Positions 9,464 to 19,008 of a DNA stretch of 64,000 nucleotides are shown here, piece after piece. Origin of the DNA: Shewanella sp. KT0246 (GTDB lineage: Bacteria; Pseudomonadota; Gammaproteobacteria; Enterobacterales; Shewanellaceae). The position numbers were made by a program, and so were the translations under genes. The notes beneath the pieces are model-generated. The model saw nothing but the letters and a program-made list of their open reading frames with translations, did no database searches and had not been told where the DNA came from. The stretch lies in NCBI RefSeq assembly GCF_019654955.1, contig NZ_BPEV01000014.1, positions 1 through 64,000 of the forward strand, given 5' to 3'. The first letter of the stretch is position 1. Each line of letters starts with the position of its first letter.

Positions 9464-9498
9464 GGTCAATGACATCCATTTAAACAAATAAAAACAAT

Positions 9499-10188
9499 AT
9501 GACAACAATAGCAGACCGAATATCAATCGCCCAGAGCCAAATCACTCAAGCGGCGCAAAATTGTTCACGTAATAGTGAAGAAGTGACGCTTCTTGCAGTA
9601 AGTAAAACCAAACCTATTGAAGATATCGTAGCAGCATATCAAGCTGGTCAGCGCTGTTTTGGCGAAAATTACGTTCAAGAAGGCGAAGAAAAAGTTATTG
9701 CACTAAGCAATGAATACCCCGATATTGAATGGCATTTTATCGGCCCGCTCCAATCAAATAAGTCGCGCATTATTGCTGAACACTTTGATTGGATGCACAC
9801 CTTAAGCCGTGAAAAAATAGCTAAACGTTTAAATGACCAAAGACCTGACGATAAAAATCCATTGCAAGTGTGTATTCAAGTCAATATTAGTGATGAAGCC
9901 AGTAAGTCAGGCGTATCAAAACAAGAAGTAGCTCAACTAGCTACAGTTATTGACTCGTTACCTCACCTGACCTTACGTGGCTTAATGGCAATTCCTACTG
10001 CAACTACAGATATTGGGCTGCAGAAACAAGAATTCAGTCAACTTGAACACTTATATCTTGAACTTAAACAGCAATACCCTAGTGTAGATACCCTTTCAAT
10101 GGGGATGAGCAATGACTTAGCTATTGCCATTGAACACGGCTCAACCATGGTAAGAATTGGTACTGCCATCTTTGGTTCTAGAAAGTAA
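9499..10188 (+). CDS. yggS: YggS/PLPBP family pyridoxal phosphate-binding protein
   Basis: Non-catalytic PLP-binding protein that helps keep vitamin B6 and amino-acid pools balanced. The 229 residues show the PLP-lysine motif LLAVSKTKP near residue 34, CFGENYVQEGEEK, WHFIGPLQSNK and SMGMSNDLAIAIEHGSTMVRIGTAIFG, which binds the phosphate. It is divergent from pilT and followed by proC, yggT and yggU, an order conserved in many gammaproteobacteria. Confidence 0.95.
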   Translation: MTTIADRISIAQSQITQAAQNCSRNSEEVTLLAVSKTKPIEDIVAAYQAGQRCFGENYVQEGEEKVIALSNEYPDIEWHFIGPLQSNKSRIIAEHFDWMHTLSREKIAKRLNDQRPDDKNPLQVCIQVNISDEASKSGVSKQEVAQLATVIDSLPHLTLRGLMAIPTATTDIGLQKQEFSQLEHLYLELKQQYPSVDTLSMGMSNDLAIAIEHGSTMVRIGTAIFGSRK

Positions 10189-10356
10189 ATGTCGCTTATT
10201 AAGCTGTTATTCATGAAGGATAATTTATAATAGCGGCCTTGAAACTCTAAGTTGCGGCCCAAATATATTTAAAATACTAATAGCGATACTTAACTGGCAT
10301 TAAATAGCCCTAAACACCATTAATAATTAACACAACTACAAAGTGGTAATAAACAA

Positions 10357-11175
10357 ATGACTCAAGCAAAAGTATGCTTCATCGGCGCCGGCAACATGAC
10401 TCGCTCTATCATAAGCGGTTTAGTCACTAATGGTTATCCTGCCTCACTGGTACATGCTACAAACCCTAGCGTTGGTAAATTAGATGCGTTAAAAGCTGAT
10501 TTTAATATTAACGTGTCCCACGATAATATTGCCGCAGCCAACTCTGCAGATGTCATTGTGCTCAGTGTAAAACCGCAACTCATGCAGACAGTTTGCGAAC
10601 AGCTAAGTCATTTAGATTTATCTGGTAAGTTACTTATCACTATCGCTGCAGGTATTCCAGCGGCGCGTTATCAAGATTATTTCAAACAACCTGTTAAATT
10701 AATTCGCGCAATGCCAAATACCCCAACTCAAATCGGTGTGGGCATGACAGGTATTTTTGCCGATGACTCGATTTCAGATGCGCAAAAACAAATTTGCGAA
10801 ACCTTAATGAAAACAGGTGGCGAAGTTGTTTGGGTACAAAAAGAAGACGAATTAAACCAAGTCATTGCACTTGCGGGAAGCTCTCCTGCTTATTTCTTCT
10901 TGTTTATTGAATCAATGATCCAACATGGTATTAAAACAGGTATGGATGAAAACACCGCCAGAGCCCTTGCTCAGCAAGCCGCGCTTGGGGCTGCGCAAAT
11001 GGTAGTTCAAAACCCTGAGCTATCATTAGAAAAACTACGTACTAATGTCATGTCAAAAGGTGGGACTACAGCAAGAGCTGTTGAAACCTTTGAAGAAGGC
11101 GATTTACGTGGATTAGTTGACCAAGCAATGACCAACTGCATAAAACGAGCAGAAGAAATGGCAAAAACATTTTAA
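10357..11175 (+). CDS. proC: Pyrroline-5-carboxylate reductase
   Basis: Reduces pyrroline-5-carboxylate to proline with NAD(P)H, the last step of proline synthesis. The 272-residue protein has the Rossmann motif CFIGAGNMTRSIISGL at its start, the family stretch IRAMPNTPTQIGVGMTGIF, and the C-terminal dimer domain with LAGSSPAYFFLFIES and MSKGGTTARAVETFEEG. It lies 168 bp after yggS and ahead of yggT, likely in one transcription unit. Confidence 0.96.
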   Translation: MTQAKVCFIGAGNMTRSIISGLVTNGYPASLVHATNPSVGKLDALKADFNINVSHDNIAAANSADVIVLSVKPQLMQTVCEQLSHLDLSGKLLITIAAGIPAARYQDYFKQPVKLIRAMPNTPTQIGVGMTGIFADDSISDAQKQICETLMKTGGEVVWVQKEDELNQVIALAGSSPAYFFLFIESMIQHGIKTGMDENTARALAQQAALGAAQMVVQNPELSLEKLRTNVMSKGGTTARAVETFEEGDLRGLVDQAMTNCIKRAEEMAKTF

Positions 11176-11324
11176 AAATATGCTGATTCAGCGACACTGT
11201 TAGTTATTAAAGATATTTATCAGTGTTATTAGTCATAGATATTCGTAATAGCATTAGTTCGCTATCAGCAAGAATAGATAACTCATATACACATTAAGCG
11301 TACCAACTAAACAAGGCACTTAAA

Positions 11325-11891
11325 ATGAATGCAATGCACTTTCTCGTTACCACGGTATTTGACCTCTACCTAATGGTGGTAATTTTACGTTTTTGGCTGC
11401 AACTTGCTAGAGCGGATTTTTACAATCCATTTAGTCAGTTTGTTGTTAAAGCGACTCAACCAGTAATTGCCCCAATGCGCCGTGTACTTCCGTCAATTGG
11501 AGTGATTGATACTGCATCTATCGCACTTGCCTTGATTGTTGTGATGCTTAAGTTTTTAGCTTTAACATTAATCGTAGAATTTAAAATCGATGCGATATCG
11601 TTGATTATTCTGTCAGTTGTTTCAGTAATAAAAGAAGCTGGTGTATTACTATTTTGGGTATTAATCATCCGCGCTTTACTGAGCTGGTTTAATCAAGGCC
11701 ACAACCCAATAGTGATGGTGATGGATCAATTAACCGAGCCATTTTTACGCCCTGTTCGTAAAATTTTACCACCAATGGGCGGATTAGATTTATCAGTAAT
11801 GTTGGTATTAATTGCAATGAACTTTATTAATATCTTATTCGCCCAATACATACCATTTTGGAACGGCTTAGAGATTGTTTTTGCACGCTAA
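11325..11891 (+). CDS. yggT: YggT family membrane protein
   Basis: A 188-residue inner-membrane protein with two YGGT repeats, each holding two hydrophobic helices and a conserved FxxP-xRxxLPxxG-type stretch: [23 protein letters not shown] near residue 35 and [20 protein letters not shown] near 138. Related proteins have been linked to osmotic shock tolerance and, in plants, to cytochrome b6 maturation, but a precise role is unknown. Its end overlaps the longest possible reading of yggU. Confidence 0.9.
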   Translation: MNAMHFLVTTVFDLYLMVVILRFWLQLARADFYNPFSQFVVKATQPVIAPMRRVLPSIGVIDTASIALALIVVMLKFLALTLIVEFKIDAISLIILSVVSVIKEAGVLLFWVLIIRALLSWFNQGHNPIVMVMDQLTEPFLRPVRKILPPMGGLDLSVMLVLIAMNFINILFAQYIPFWNGLEIVFAR

Positions 11892-12219
11892 ACCTAGAAA
11901 TGTGCATTTTCCTGTGATTAAGAAAACATATAAACCTGCAATCATTCAGCAACAGAGCAACCTGTTGCTGAATTTATATATTAAACCCAAAGCCAGCAGA
12001 GATAAAATTATCGGCCTACACGCTGATGAGTTAAAGATAGCAATTACTGCGCCCCCCATCGACGGTAAAGCTAATAGCCATTTAGTAAAATTCTTAGCTA
12101 AAGCCTTTAAAGTGCCAAAAACTGATGTCATTCTATTAAAAGGGCTGCAAGGTCGGCATAAACAAGTCAAAATAGTCAGTCCCAAACAAATACCAATTGA
12201 AATATCTCAGCTACTGTAA
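11875..12219 (+). CDS. yggU: YggU family protein (DUF167)
   Basis: Small cytoplasmic DUF167 protein of unknown function. The core [36 protein letters not shown] and the later KALKVPK-type stretch and [11 protein letters not shown] match the family. The start is uncertain: the longest frame begins with TTG at 11875 inside yggT, but in-frame GTG codons at 11902 and 11914 would give proteins closer to the usual 95-105 residues. There is no in-frame ATG before the conserved core. Coupling to yggT translation is likely. Confidence 0.85.
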   Translation: MFLHAKPRNVHFPVIKKTYKPAIIQQQSNLLLNLYIKPKASRDKIIGLHADELKIAITAPPIDGKANSHLVKFLAKAFKVPKTDVILLKGLQGRHKQVKIVSPKQIPIEISQLL

Positions 12220-12361
12220 AGTACTAAATGCATAAATTAACTCATTGAACGGGTTTCGATACTGATGAAATTAAGGTGAGTTTGATTAAAATTCTCTATA
12301 CTTAGCATTACACTCCATTAGTGAATCATCTCTTCAACAGAGCCGATCAAGGATCCAGATT

Positions 12362-12808
12362 ATGTTTCGCAATATCATTTTTAATTTAGTGATTGTTTTA
12401 GGACTTTCATTAGGGCTAGCAAATAACGCACTCGCAGAACAAAAACAGCAAGTGGGCAATTTTGATATCCATTACATGGCATTGAGCAGCACGTTTATTA
12501 CTCCGAGTATTGCCAAAACCTATGGCATCGAAAGAAGTAACTATAATGGCATCGTGAATATTGCGGTGCTAGATACGAGTAAAGAAGGCAACCCACCTGT
12601 GGCAATCGAGATTTCAGGGGTCGCTAATAATTTATTAGATGCCAGAATGACGTTGGACTTTAAAGAAATTCGAGAAGGTAAAGCCATTTATTACATTGCT
12701 CAAGTGCCTTATCGAGATGACCAAGAAATTAACTTCACTATTGCAGTTAAACACGGCAACCAACTAAATACCTCGCTTAAATTTAAGCAAAAATTCTACG
12801 TGGAATAG
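12362..12808 (+). CDS. DUF4426 family periplasmic protein
   Basis: A 148-residue exported protein of the DUF4426 family, function unknown. The signal peptide ends at NNALA (about residue 25). The mature part has the family features GNFDIHYMALSSTFITPSIAKTYGI, NGIVNIAVLD and YYIAQVPYRDDQEINFTIAV. It lies between yggU and rdgB, a placement seen in Shewanella and Vibrio relatives, and has its own terminator. Confidence 0.85.
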   Translation: MFRNIIFNLVIVLGLSLGLANNALAEQKQQVGNFDIHYMALSSTFITPSIAKTYGIERSNYNGIVNIAVLDTSKEGNPPVAIEISGVANNLLDARMTLDFKEIREGKAIYYIAQVPYRDDQEINFTIAVKHGNQLNTSLKFKQKFYVE

Positions 12809-12835
12809 TTATAACCGCGCCGAATAAAATATTCT

Positions 12836-12867
12836 ATAAAGCCAATTCTATTAAGTTTTGGCTTTAT
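12836..12867 (+). terminator. Terminator after the DUF4426 gene
   Basis: Stem ATAAAGCCAA / TTGGCTTTAT with a 12-nt loop, followed by TTT and a further T-rich stretch. It lies 27 bp past the stop codon. Confidence 0.7.
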
Positions 12868-13009
12868 TTTTAGCAGTTCATAAACCATCACCGATTATCG
12901 CCTATTGATGCTATCTATCATCTTATCGCTTAGGTATCATTAGCCAAATTTTGAAGCGCCATTTCATGCACTATTTTAACGTACTGTTTTCACGTACTAA
13001 GGTATTCCC

Positions 13010-13606
13010 ATGCAGCAGATTGTTTTAGCCAGCGGTAACAAAGGTAAGCTTAAAGAGTTCGACCAAATGTTGTCTCAATTCAATATCCAAGTATTACCGC
13101 AAAATCAATTCAATGTGCCTGAAGTGGCTGAAACGGGAACCACCTTCATTGAAAATGCCATTATCAAAGCAAGACATGCCGCAGAGGTTACAGGAAAACC
13201 TGCCATTGCTGACGACTCAGGCTTAGAAGTTGATGCGCTGCAAGGTGCACCAGGTATTTACTCTGCTCGTTATGGCGGTGAAGATGCTAGTGAGAAAGAC
13301 CGTTACCTTAAATTACTCAATGAACTTGAGGGCCAAACTGAGCGTAATGCTCGCTTTCAGTGTGTGCTGGTCTACATGCGTCATGCAAAAGATCCAACGC
13401 CGATTGTATGCCAAGCTGCTTGGGAAGGTAAAATAGGGACTACGCCACAAGGTGAACAAGGCCACGGTTACGACCCTGTGTTTGTTCCTCAAGGGTTTGA
13501 TTGCTCAGCTGCAGAGCTAAGCAGTGAGCAAAAGAATCAGTTAAGCCATCGCGGCTTAGCGTTAAACTTACTGGTTGATGCCATGAAAGCTAAAGGGATT
13601 ATTTAA
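13010..13606 (+). CDS. rdgB: XTP/dITP diphosphatase (house-cleaning NTPase)
   Basis: Hydrolyses dITP, XTP and dXTP to monophosphates so that deaminated purines stay out of DNA. The 198-residue protein shows the Ham1/RdgB motifs: LASGNKGKLKEF at the start, ETGTTFIENAIIKARHA, the catalytic ADDSGLEVDALQGAPGIYSARY and the substrate-binding GHGYDPVFVP and LSHRGLAL stretches. It is five bases ahead of hemW, the usual rdgB-hemW operon. Confidence 0.97.
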   Translation: MQQIVLASGNKGKLKEFDQMLSQFNIQVLPQNQFNVPEVAETGTTFIENAIIKARHAAEVTGKPAIADDSGLEVDALQGAPGIYSARYGGEDASEKDRYLKLLNELEGQTERNARFQCVLVYMRHAKDPTPIVCQAAWEGKIGTTPQGEQGHGYDPVFVPQGFDCSAAELSSEQKNQLSHRGLALNLLVDAMKAKGII

Positions 13607-13611
13607 ACACT

Positions 13612-14751
13612 ATGTTAACCCTGCCACCACTGAGTCTATATATCCACATACCATGGTGTGTGCAAAAATGTCCTTACTGCGATTTTAACTCCCATGGGCA
13701 ACAAGGCGAGCTGCCTCAAGAGCAGTACGTTGCAGCACTTTTGCAAGATTTACATAATGACTTAGCTTATGTACAAAACCGTAAGCTTCACAGTATTTTT
13801 ATTGGTGGTGGCACGCCTTCACTGTTTGAAGCCAAACAAATTAAACGTATTCTTGATGGCGCAAAAGAGGCCGTTGGCTTTGAGGATGATATTGAGATCA
13901 CCATGGAAGCTAACCCAGGCACCTTAGAGCATGATGATTTTGCAGCGTATCAAGCTGCGGGCGTCACCCGTTTATCCATTGGTGTGCAAAGTTTTTCTAA
14001 AGATAAACTCAACCTACTTGGGCGTATTCATGATGAAAATGAAGCTGTCACTGCCGCCAATACCGCTTCAAAAGCTGGATATAAGAGCTTTAACTTAGAC
14101 TTAATGCATGGACTTCCCAATCAAAGTTTTGATGAAGCCATGGCTGATATAGATACCGCTGCGGAATTAATGCCGCCGCACATGTCTTGGTATCAACTCA
14201 CTATTGAGCCCAATACGCTTTTTCACTCAAAACCGCCACAATTACCTGACGATGAAAACCTTTGGCATATTTATGAACAAGGGCAAAAAAAATTAGCGGC
14301 ATTAGGATATGAGCAATACGAAATATCAGCGTATGCAAAACCTGGGTTTCAATGTCGTCATAATCTCAATTATTGGCAATTTGGTGATTACTTGGGCATA
14401 GGCTGCGGCGCCCACGGAAAAATTACTCAACCAGAACAAAATGTCATAACGCGGACAGTAAAGATTAAGCACCCTAAAGGTTACTTAAATACTCAAGATT
14501 ACACCTTTGAAACCTCAGAAGTATTACCTGAAGATAGAGCGCTTGAATATTTAATGAATCGTTTACGTCTTATGACGCCGATCCCGAAAGTAGAGTTTGA
14601 ACAACGCACTGGTTTATCTGCTGACGTACTTGCTGACGGAATGAAAAAATCTATCTCAAGAGGTTTGTTGACTGAGTCAGAGAACCACTGGCAGTTAACA
14701 TCAAAAGGTCACATGTTCGTCAATGATCTGTTATCGCAATTTATCGATTAA
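13612..14751 (+). CDS. hemW: Radical SAM heme chaperone HemW
   Basis: Binds heme and is thought to deliver it to respiratory enzymes; long mis-annotated as an oxygen-independent coproporphyrinogen oxidase. The 379 residues carry the radical-SAM cluster motif CVQKCPYC (Cys16, 20, 23) and FIGGGTPSLF. A true HemN has an extra cysteine just after the third one; here the sequence continues DFNSHG, as in HemW. The gene overlaps nothing and ends in a strong terminator. Confidence 0.93.
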   Translation: MLTLPPLSLYIHIPWCVQKCPYCDFNSHGQQGELPQEQYVAALLQDLHNDLAYVQNRKLHSIFIGGGTPSLFEAKQIKRILDGAKEAVGFEDDIEITMEANPGTLEHDDFAAYQAAGVTRLSIGVQSFSKDKLNLLGRIHDENEAVTAANTASKAGYKSFNLDLMHGLPNQSFDEAMADIDTAAELMPPHMSWYQLTIEPNTLFHSKPPQLPDDENLWHIYEQGQKKLAALGYEQYEISAYAKPGFQCRHNLNYWQFGDYLGIGCGAHGKITQPEQNVITRTVKIKHPKGYLNTQDYTFETSEVLPEDRALEYLMNRLRLMTPIPKVEFEQRTGLSADVLADGMKKSISRGLLTESENHWQLTSKGHMFVNDLLSQFID

Positions 14752-14792
14752 CCTAGCCAATAAGTAACTTAAACATTCTAGTCGCTAAACCT

Positions 14793-14830
14793 AAAACCAC
14801 TACATTGAAATCAATGAGTGGTTTTTCTTT
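14793..14830 (+). terminator. Terminator of the rdgB-hemW operon
   Basis: Long hairpin: AAAACCACT pairs with AGTGGTTTT and CATTGA with TCAATG, separated by one bulged base, with a 2-nt tip. It is followed by TCTTTTT. It lies about 40 bp past hemW. Confidence 0.85.
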
Positions 14831-15000
14831 TTAAGACAGAATAGTCATTTAAAACAAATTACTACTTCACCAACAAGTTTAAGCAACATTTAAGACACAA
14901 TTGCTAACATTTCACTTTACCCTTTTCCCCTGTGCTCCATTAGGATATCAGTCAATATTAATAAACGCTTAACTCTACCCTTCGTTTACGGAAACCCATT

Positions 15001-16848
15001 ATGCTACTAAATACTAAAACGACATTAATAGCCGTTGCATTATCTAGCTTATTATCAACTTCTGTTTTGGCTCATGGAACGGACAGCCATCCAGTACAAA
15101 CCACTGCTAAAACGACTAAGCAAGCGGTGACTGAATCAGAAAAAGCCAATGAATTATTTGAGAACATTTTCATGGAAAATGTTATGGCAAGCCCAATTTC
15201 GCAAACCTACATGCGTATCAAAACTGATTACGACAAATGGGGTGACTTTAGTGAAAAAGCTGAAGATGAAGATTTAGTTCGCGCTAAGAAGCACCTAAAG
15301 CAACTTGAATCTATTGATGTTAGTAAGTTAGATGTGCAAACCGCATTAAGCTACAAGCTAATGAAGCAAGGTTTAGAACAAGATATTGCTGATGACAAAT
15401 GGCGTCACCACACTTATCCAGTAAATCAAATGTACGGAAGCCATACTTTTATTGCGACATTCTTAATTAACCAACACCAAGTTTCGAGTGTTAGTGATGC
15501 AGAAGCTTACATTAGTCGTTTAAATGGCGTTAAGCTTGCCAGTAAGCAGCTTGTAGATGGATTAAAACTGCGCGCTGATAAAGGTATTATTGCACCTAAG
15601 TTTGTGTTCCCTTATGTCATATCTGACAGCCAAAATATCATCACCGGCGCACCTTTTAGTGACACTGAAGAAAAAAGCACTCTTTGGGCCGATATCAATA
15701 AAAAAGTCGCTGCGTTAGATGCCCCACAAGCAAAGAAAGATGAACTTCTTGCTGATGCAAAAAAAGCATTAATCAACAGCGTACAACCAGCATATAACGA
15801 TCTAATCGCTTACCTAAACGAGCTTGAGAAAAAAGCCGATACCCGTGACGGTGTATGGAAATTACCAGAAGGTGATGATTTCTTTAACATGCGTTTAAGC
15901 CGTGTCACCACAACGGACATGAGCTCCGAAACTATTCACAAATTAGGTCTATCAGAAGTGGCACGTATTCATGATGAAATGCGTGACATCATGAAGAAAG
16001 TGAAGTTTGAAGGTAATTTACAAGAATTCATGGCATTTATGCGTGATGACGAGCAGTTTTACTACCCTGCAACTGATGCAGGTAAAACTCGATATATGAC
16101 TGAAGCCAAAGACTTAATTGACAACATGGAGTCTCGTCTTGATGAAGTATTCAACATCAAGCCAAAAGCGCAGCTTATTGTTAAACAAGTCGAAGCATTC
16201 CGTGAAAAGTCAGCTGGTAAAGCGTTCTACGATGCCCCTGCACCTGATGGATCACGCCCTGGTACATACTACGCTAACCTTTATGACATGAAAGCCATGC
16301 CTACATACCAAATGGAAGCGTTAGCATACCATGAGGGTATTCCGGGTCATCATATGCAAATTGCCATTGCACAAGAGCTTGAAGGTATTCCTAAGTTCCG
16401 TAAATATGGCGGCTATACCGCTTATATTGAAGGTTGGGGCTTATACACTGAATACTTCCCTAAAGAGATGGGCTTATATGCCGATCCTTACTCTGACTTT
16501 GGTCGTTTAGCGATGGAGTTATGGCGCGCTTGTCGCTTAGTAGTTGATACTGGTATTCATTCTGAAAAGTGGACCCGTGAGCAAGGTATTCAATACTACG
16601 TTGATAATACCCCAAATGCTGAATCTGACGCTGTGAAGATGGTTGAGCGTCATATTGTCATGCCAGGTCAAGCAACCGCTTATAAAGTCGGTATGATTAA
16701 GATTCTAGAATTACGTGAAGATGCTAAAAAGCAATTAGGTGATAAGTTTGATATTCGCCAGTTCCACACGCTTATATTAGAAAACGGCCCACTACCTTTA
16801 GATGTTTTAGAGGATAAAGTCACTGAATGGGTTAACGCGACTAAATAG
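15001..16848 (+). CDS. Exported DUF885 family metallopeptidase-like protein
   Basis: A 615-residue secreted protein of the DUF885 family. The signal peptide is MLLNTKTTLIAVALSSLLSTSVLA. The C-terminal half contains the family's zinc-site-like stretch EALAYHEGIPGHHMQIAIAQ followed by YIEGWGLYTEYF, in which HExxxHH and a downstream Glu resemble gluzincin metallopeptidases. Substrates of the family are not well known; a periplasmic peptidase role is inferred from these residues. It is monocistronic with its own terminator, and 249 bp downstream of hemW. Confidence 0.85.
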   Translation: MLLNTKTTLIAVALSSLLSTSVLAHGTDSHPVQTTAKTTKQAVTESEKANELFENIFMENVMASPISQTYMRIKTDYDKWGDFSEKAEDEDLVRAKKHLKQLESIDVSKLDVQTALSYKLMKQGLEQDIADDKWRHHTYPVNQMYGSHTFIATFLINQHQVSSVSDAEAYISRLNGVKLASKQLVDGLKLRADKGIIAPKFVFPYVISDSQNIITGAPFSDTEEKSTLWADINKKVAALDAPQAKKDELLADAKKALINSVQPAYNDLIAYLNELEKKADTRDGVWKLPEGDDFFNMRLSRVTTTDMSSETIHKLGLSEVARIHDEMRDIMKKVKFEGNLQEFMAFMRDDEQFYYPATDAGKTRYMTEAKDLIDNMESRLDEVFNIKPKAQLIVKQVEAFREKSAGKAFYDAPAPDGSRPGTYYANLYDMKAMPTYQMEALAYHEGIPGHHMQIAIAQELEGIPKFRKYGGYTAYIEGWGLYTEYFPKEMGLYADPYSDFGRLAMELWRACRLVVDTGIHSEKWTREQGIQYYVDNTPNAESDAVKMVERHIVMPGQATAYKVGMIKILELREDAKKQLGDKFDIRQFHTLILENGPLPLDVLEDKVTEWVNATK

Positions 16849-16880
16849 TCAAAATTAAGATATTTCATATCTCTAAGATT

Positions 16881-16910
16881 AAAAAAGCCACTGTAACCAG
16901 TGGCTTTTTT
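16881..16910 (+). terminator. Terminator after the DUF885 gene
   Basis: Perfect 13-bp stem AAAAAAGCCACTG / CAGTGGCTTTTTT with a 4-nt loop, 32 bp past the stop. The T-run makes it a strong plus-strand terminator. Confidence 0.92.
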
Positions 16911-17109
16911 GTATCTACTTAGAGGTGTTCGCCAATTCTAATTGTCATCGTGGCACTAACAAAACATAAGCAGATATCGTTCATATCAAACGTATATTCT
17001 GGGTAGGAATAGAGGGGGAAAAACTAAATTGGAACCATTGCAATTTAAGCCATAGTCCATAAGCAAAGATCTGAAATCAACAAACAATTCGATACGGCGG
17101 TTTTTTATT

Positions 17110-17370
17110 TGAGATAAAAATAACCCCAGAACAGTGTCTGGGGTAAACCAATATAAACTAGGATGATGGTTTCAAAGCCGGCATTGTTCTAGTTTTAAAA
17201 CCGTTGCCAGCAGTGATTCAAAATTTGCGAAGTTGCTGGTTTGCACATTTTGATGAAAAGGGGTCATTTCTCAACAAGATGCGTGACTCAAACCATTCCG
17301 AATCAACTGAAATCTATTGTATTGATTTCAGAACATAGTTCAAGATGCATTTCATTGATTGTTTTTATTC
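17110..17370 (-). ncRNA. Candidate small RNA (unconfirmed)
   Basis: The hairpin ACCCCAGA / TCTGGGGT at 17123-17144 is followed on the minus strand by TATTTTTATC, an intrinsic terminator with no gene upstream of it. Further up on the same strand is a possible -10 box TAGAAT with a weak TTG-containing -35 about 15-16 bp before it (about 17368-17395), and an internal inverted repeat CCAGCA / TGCTGG. Together these could delimit a transcript of roughly 250 nt. No known RNA family is recognised. Confidence 0.25.
17123..17144 (-). terminator. Orphan intrinsic terminator
   Basis: Eight-base-pair perfect stem (ACCCCAGA with TCTGGGGT), 6-nt loop, and a T-rich tail on the minus strand only. The nearest minus-strand gene (LysR) already has its own terminator 300 bp earlier. 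Confidence 0.6.
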
Positions 17371-17440
17371 TAAGACAAACTCAGCCTGAACAATTTTCAA
17401 CCACAAACAATTAACCCTTTGTATTAATTAAACAAATAAA

Positions 17441-17466
17441 AAAACCGCATATATAAATGCGGTTTT
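17441..17466 (-). terminator. Terminator of the LysR regulator gene
   Basis: Stem AAAACCGCAT / ATGCGGTTTT with a 6-nt loop. On the minus strand it runs into TTTTATTTG. It lies 62 bp past the LysR stop. Confidence 0.85.
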
Positions 17467-17527
17467 GTTTTAAAATTTGAACAATGTTTCCATATATTCT
17501 TACGTATTTAACGACATACAGTGGTAA

Positions 17528-18469
17528 TTATTTACGCAATTTGTATAAATGGTCATATTTAGTATCCCAATATGGAGTACTACCAATATGCCCTTTAATG
17601 AAGTCAATGAACGAACTCACTTTGGGTGCAAGATGCTTACGGCGAGGGTAAACCGCTTGAAGCGGCAAGTTATTGGTTAACTGCCAATCCGGCAACAAGG
17701 GAACTAAAGTTCCTTGTTCGATTTCATCTTCCATCAAGTAACTGGCTAGATACGCAATACCCAGTCCACTAACAGCTGCTGATTTCAGCGCTGGTGCATT
17801 ATCGACACGGAAGTTACCTGATACACCAATTTCGCAGTAGTCTTCGCCTTTCTTAAACTGCCACATGCTGTGTTCATGCCATTCGCCTTGATACACAAGA
17901 CAGTTATGATCTACTAGCTGCTCAGGACGTGAAATAGTGCCATTTTGGGCAATATATTCAGGCGATGCCGCAAGTAAAAATTGACACTTCATCAATGGAC
18001 GAGCCACCATGCCTAGAGGCAATTGCTCAGACATAGTTAATAATAAATCTAAGCCTTCACTTACTACATCAACTTTATGATCAAGTAAGCTTACTTGTAG
18101 CTCAAGTTCAGGGTGCTTAGCCATAAACTCAGGTAAAGCTGGAATGATGTGCATAGTACCGAAAGACTGGGAAATACCCACTTTCAATACACCGCGAGTG
18201 GCATCATTTAAGTTATGAACACTTGCGACAGCTTGTTCAGCATCGCGAAGCAACTCTTCACCTTGAATATAAAGCAAGTTACCTGCTTCTGTCAGACTCA
18301 AACTACGCGTAGTACGTTGAATAAGTTGAACCCCAAGTTTATGTTCAAGATCAGCGACCTGAGTACTTACTTTCGACTTAGATATACTCAATCTTCTGGC
18401 TGCGGCGCTAAAACTTCCTGCGCGGGCAACATGAGTAAAAATAGCAATAGGTTCTAACAGTTCTAACAT
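17528..18469 (-). CDS. LysR family transcriptional regulator
   Basis: A 313-residue LysR-type regulator. The N-terminal winged helix-turn-helix covers roughly residues 5-63, with AGSFSAAARRLSISKSKVSTQVADLEHKLGVQL; the remainder is the periplasmic-binding-protein-like effector domain, with VLKVGISQSFGTMHI at its start and SGLGIAYLASYL late. It resembles the large group of regulators close to AaeR/PA-type redox or aromatic-response LysRs, but the effector is unknown. There is no divergent gene next to it, so its target cannot be read from context. Confidence 0.92.
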   Translation of the reverse strand: MLELLEPIAIFTHVARAGSFSAAARRLSISKSKVSTQVADLEHKLGVQLIQRTTRSLSLTEAGNLLYIQGEELLRDAEQAVASVHNLNDATRGVLKVGISQSFGTMHIIPALPEFMAKHPELELQVSLLDHKVDVVSEGLDLLLTMSEQLPLGMVARPLMKCQFLLAASPEYIAQNGTISRPEQLVDHNCLVYQGEWHEHSMWQFKKGEDYCEIGVSGNFRVDNAPALKSAAVSGLGIAYLASYLMEDEIEQGTLVPLLPDWQLTNNLPLQAVYPRRKHLAPKVSSFIDFIKGHIGSTPYWDTKYDHLYKLRK

Positions 18470-19008
18470 GGGAGTCGCCTTAAGCTGTTTACGACATTAA
18501 AAATAGTTTTTGGAATGCCAATCACTGTAACCTCCTCGAAACAAAACCGAACAAGATTTAAGCGATATAACGGTGCAAAAATGAATGCACTATTTACCAA
18601 AAAAGAAATTAAATTGTGATAGTCCGTTATCCTGTATAACCAATCAAAACTAAAACAATAAGTTAATCAAATTAGCTATGCAGTTTTATAATTTTATGGA
18701 GTATACCAAAAAAATCACAAATGGCTCTATATTTATAATATACAATTTTTTTATCAGAACAAATCATTAGTTATTCATAAATGCAGTTGAATTAGGATTT
18801 TAAGGGCATTAAAAACGAAAAAGCCCCTGCATATAGATACAGGGGAAGGTCAGGTGCATTTTGACAATGCTAGAAATTGAACAATCGAGATAATGAGTTT
18901 AGTAATAATAAATAGGGGGTTACTTTTACTAAACTAATACCATTACCTGTTAGCTTTAGACTCAAAAACAATCATTGAGCTCAATTCAACTAAATTTACT
19001 AAGACCAC
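18470..19008. other. 539-bp gap between LysR and DUF2884 genes
   Basis: AT-rich noncoding stretch containing the LysR promoter side and the terminator of the DUF2884 gene (18811-18845). I found no supported small gene or RNA. Confidence 0.4.
18811..18845 (-). terminator. Terminator of the DUF2884 gene
   Basis: Stem CCCCTG / CAGGGG around a 10-nt AT-rich loop, with a minus-strand tail of CTTTTTCGTTTTT. It is about 165 bp past the stop of the gene at 19009, which is rather far. Confidence 0.75.

Larger units (their letters stand above)
16911..17527. other. 617-bp gap without a protein gene
   Basis: No plausible protein-coding frame. It contains the LysR gene terminator (17441-17466) and an isolated hairpin with minus-strand T-tract at 17123-17144 that no gene explains. 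See the small RNA candidate entry. Confidence 0.5.

Noticed and set aside
8426..9526. Longer PilT reading with 21 extra N-terminal residues
   Set aside because: The extension is hydrophobic, unlike PilT, and reaches into divergent yggS. The ATG at 9463 gives the normal 345-residue protein.
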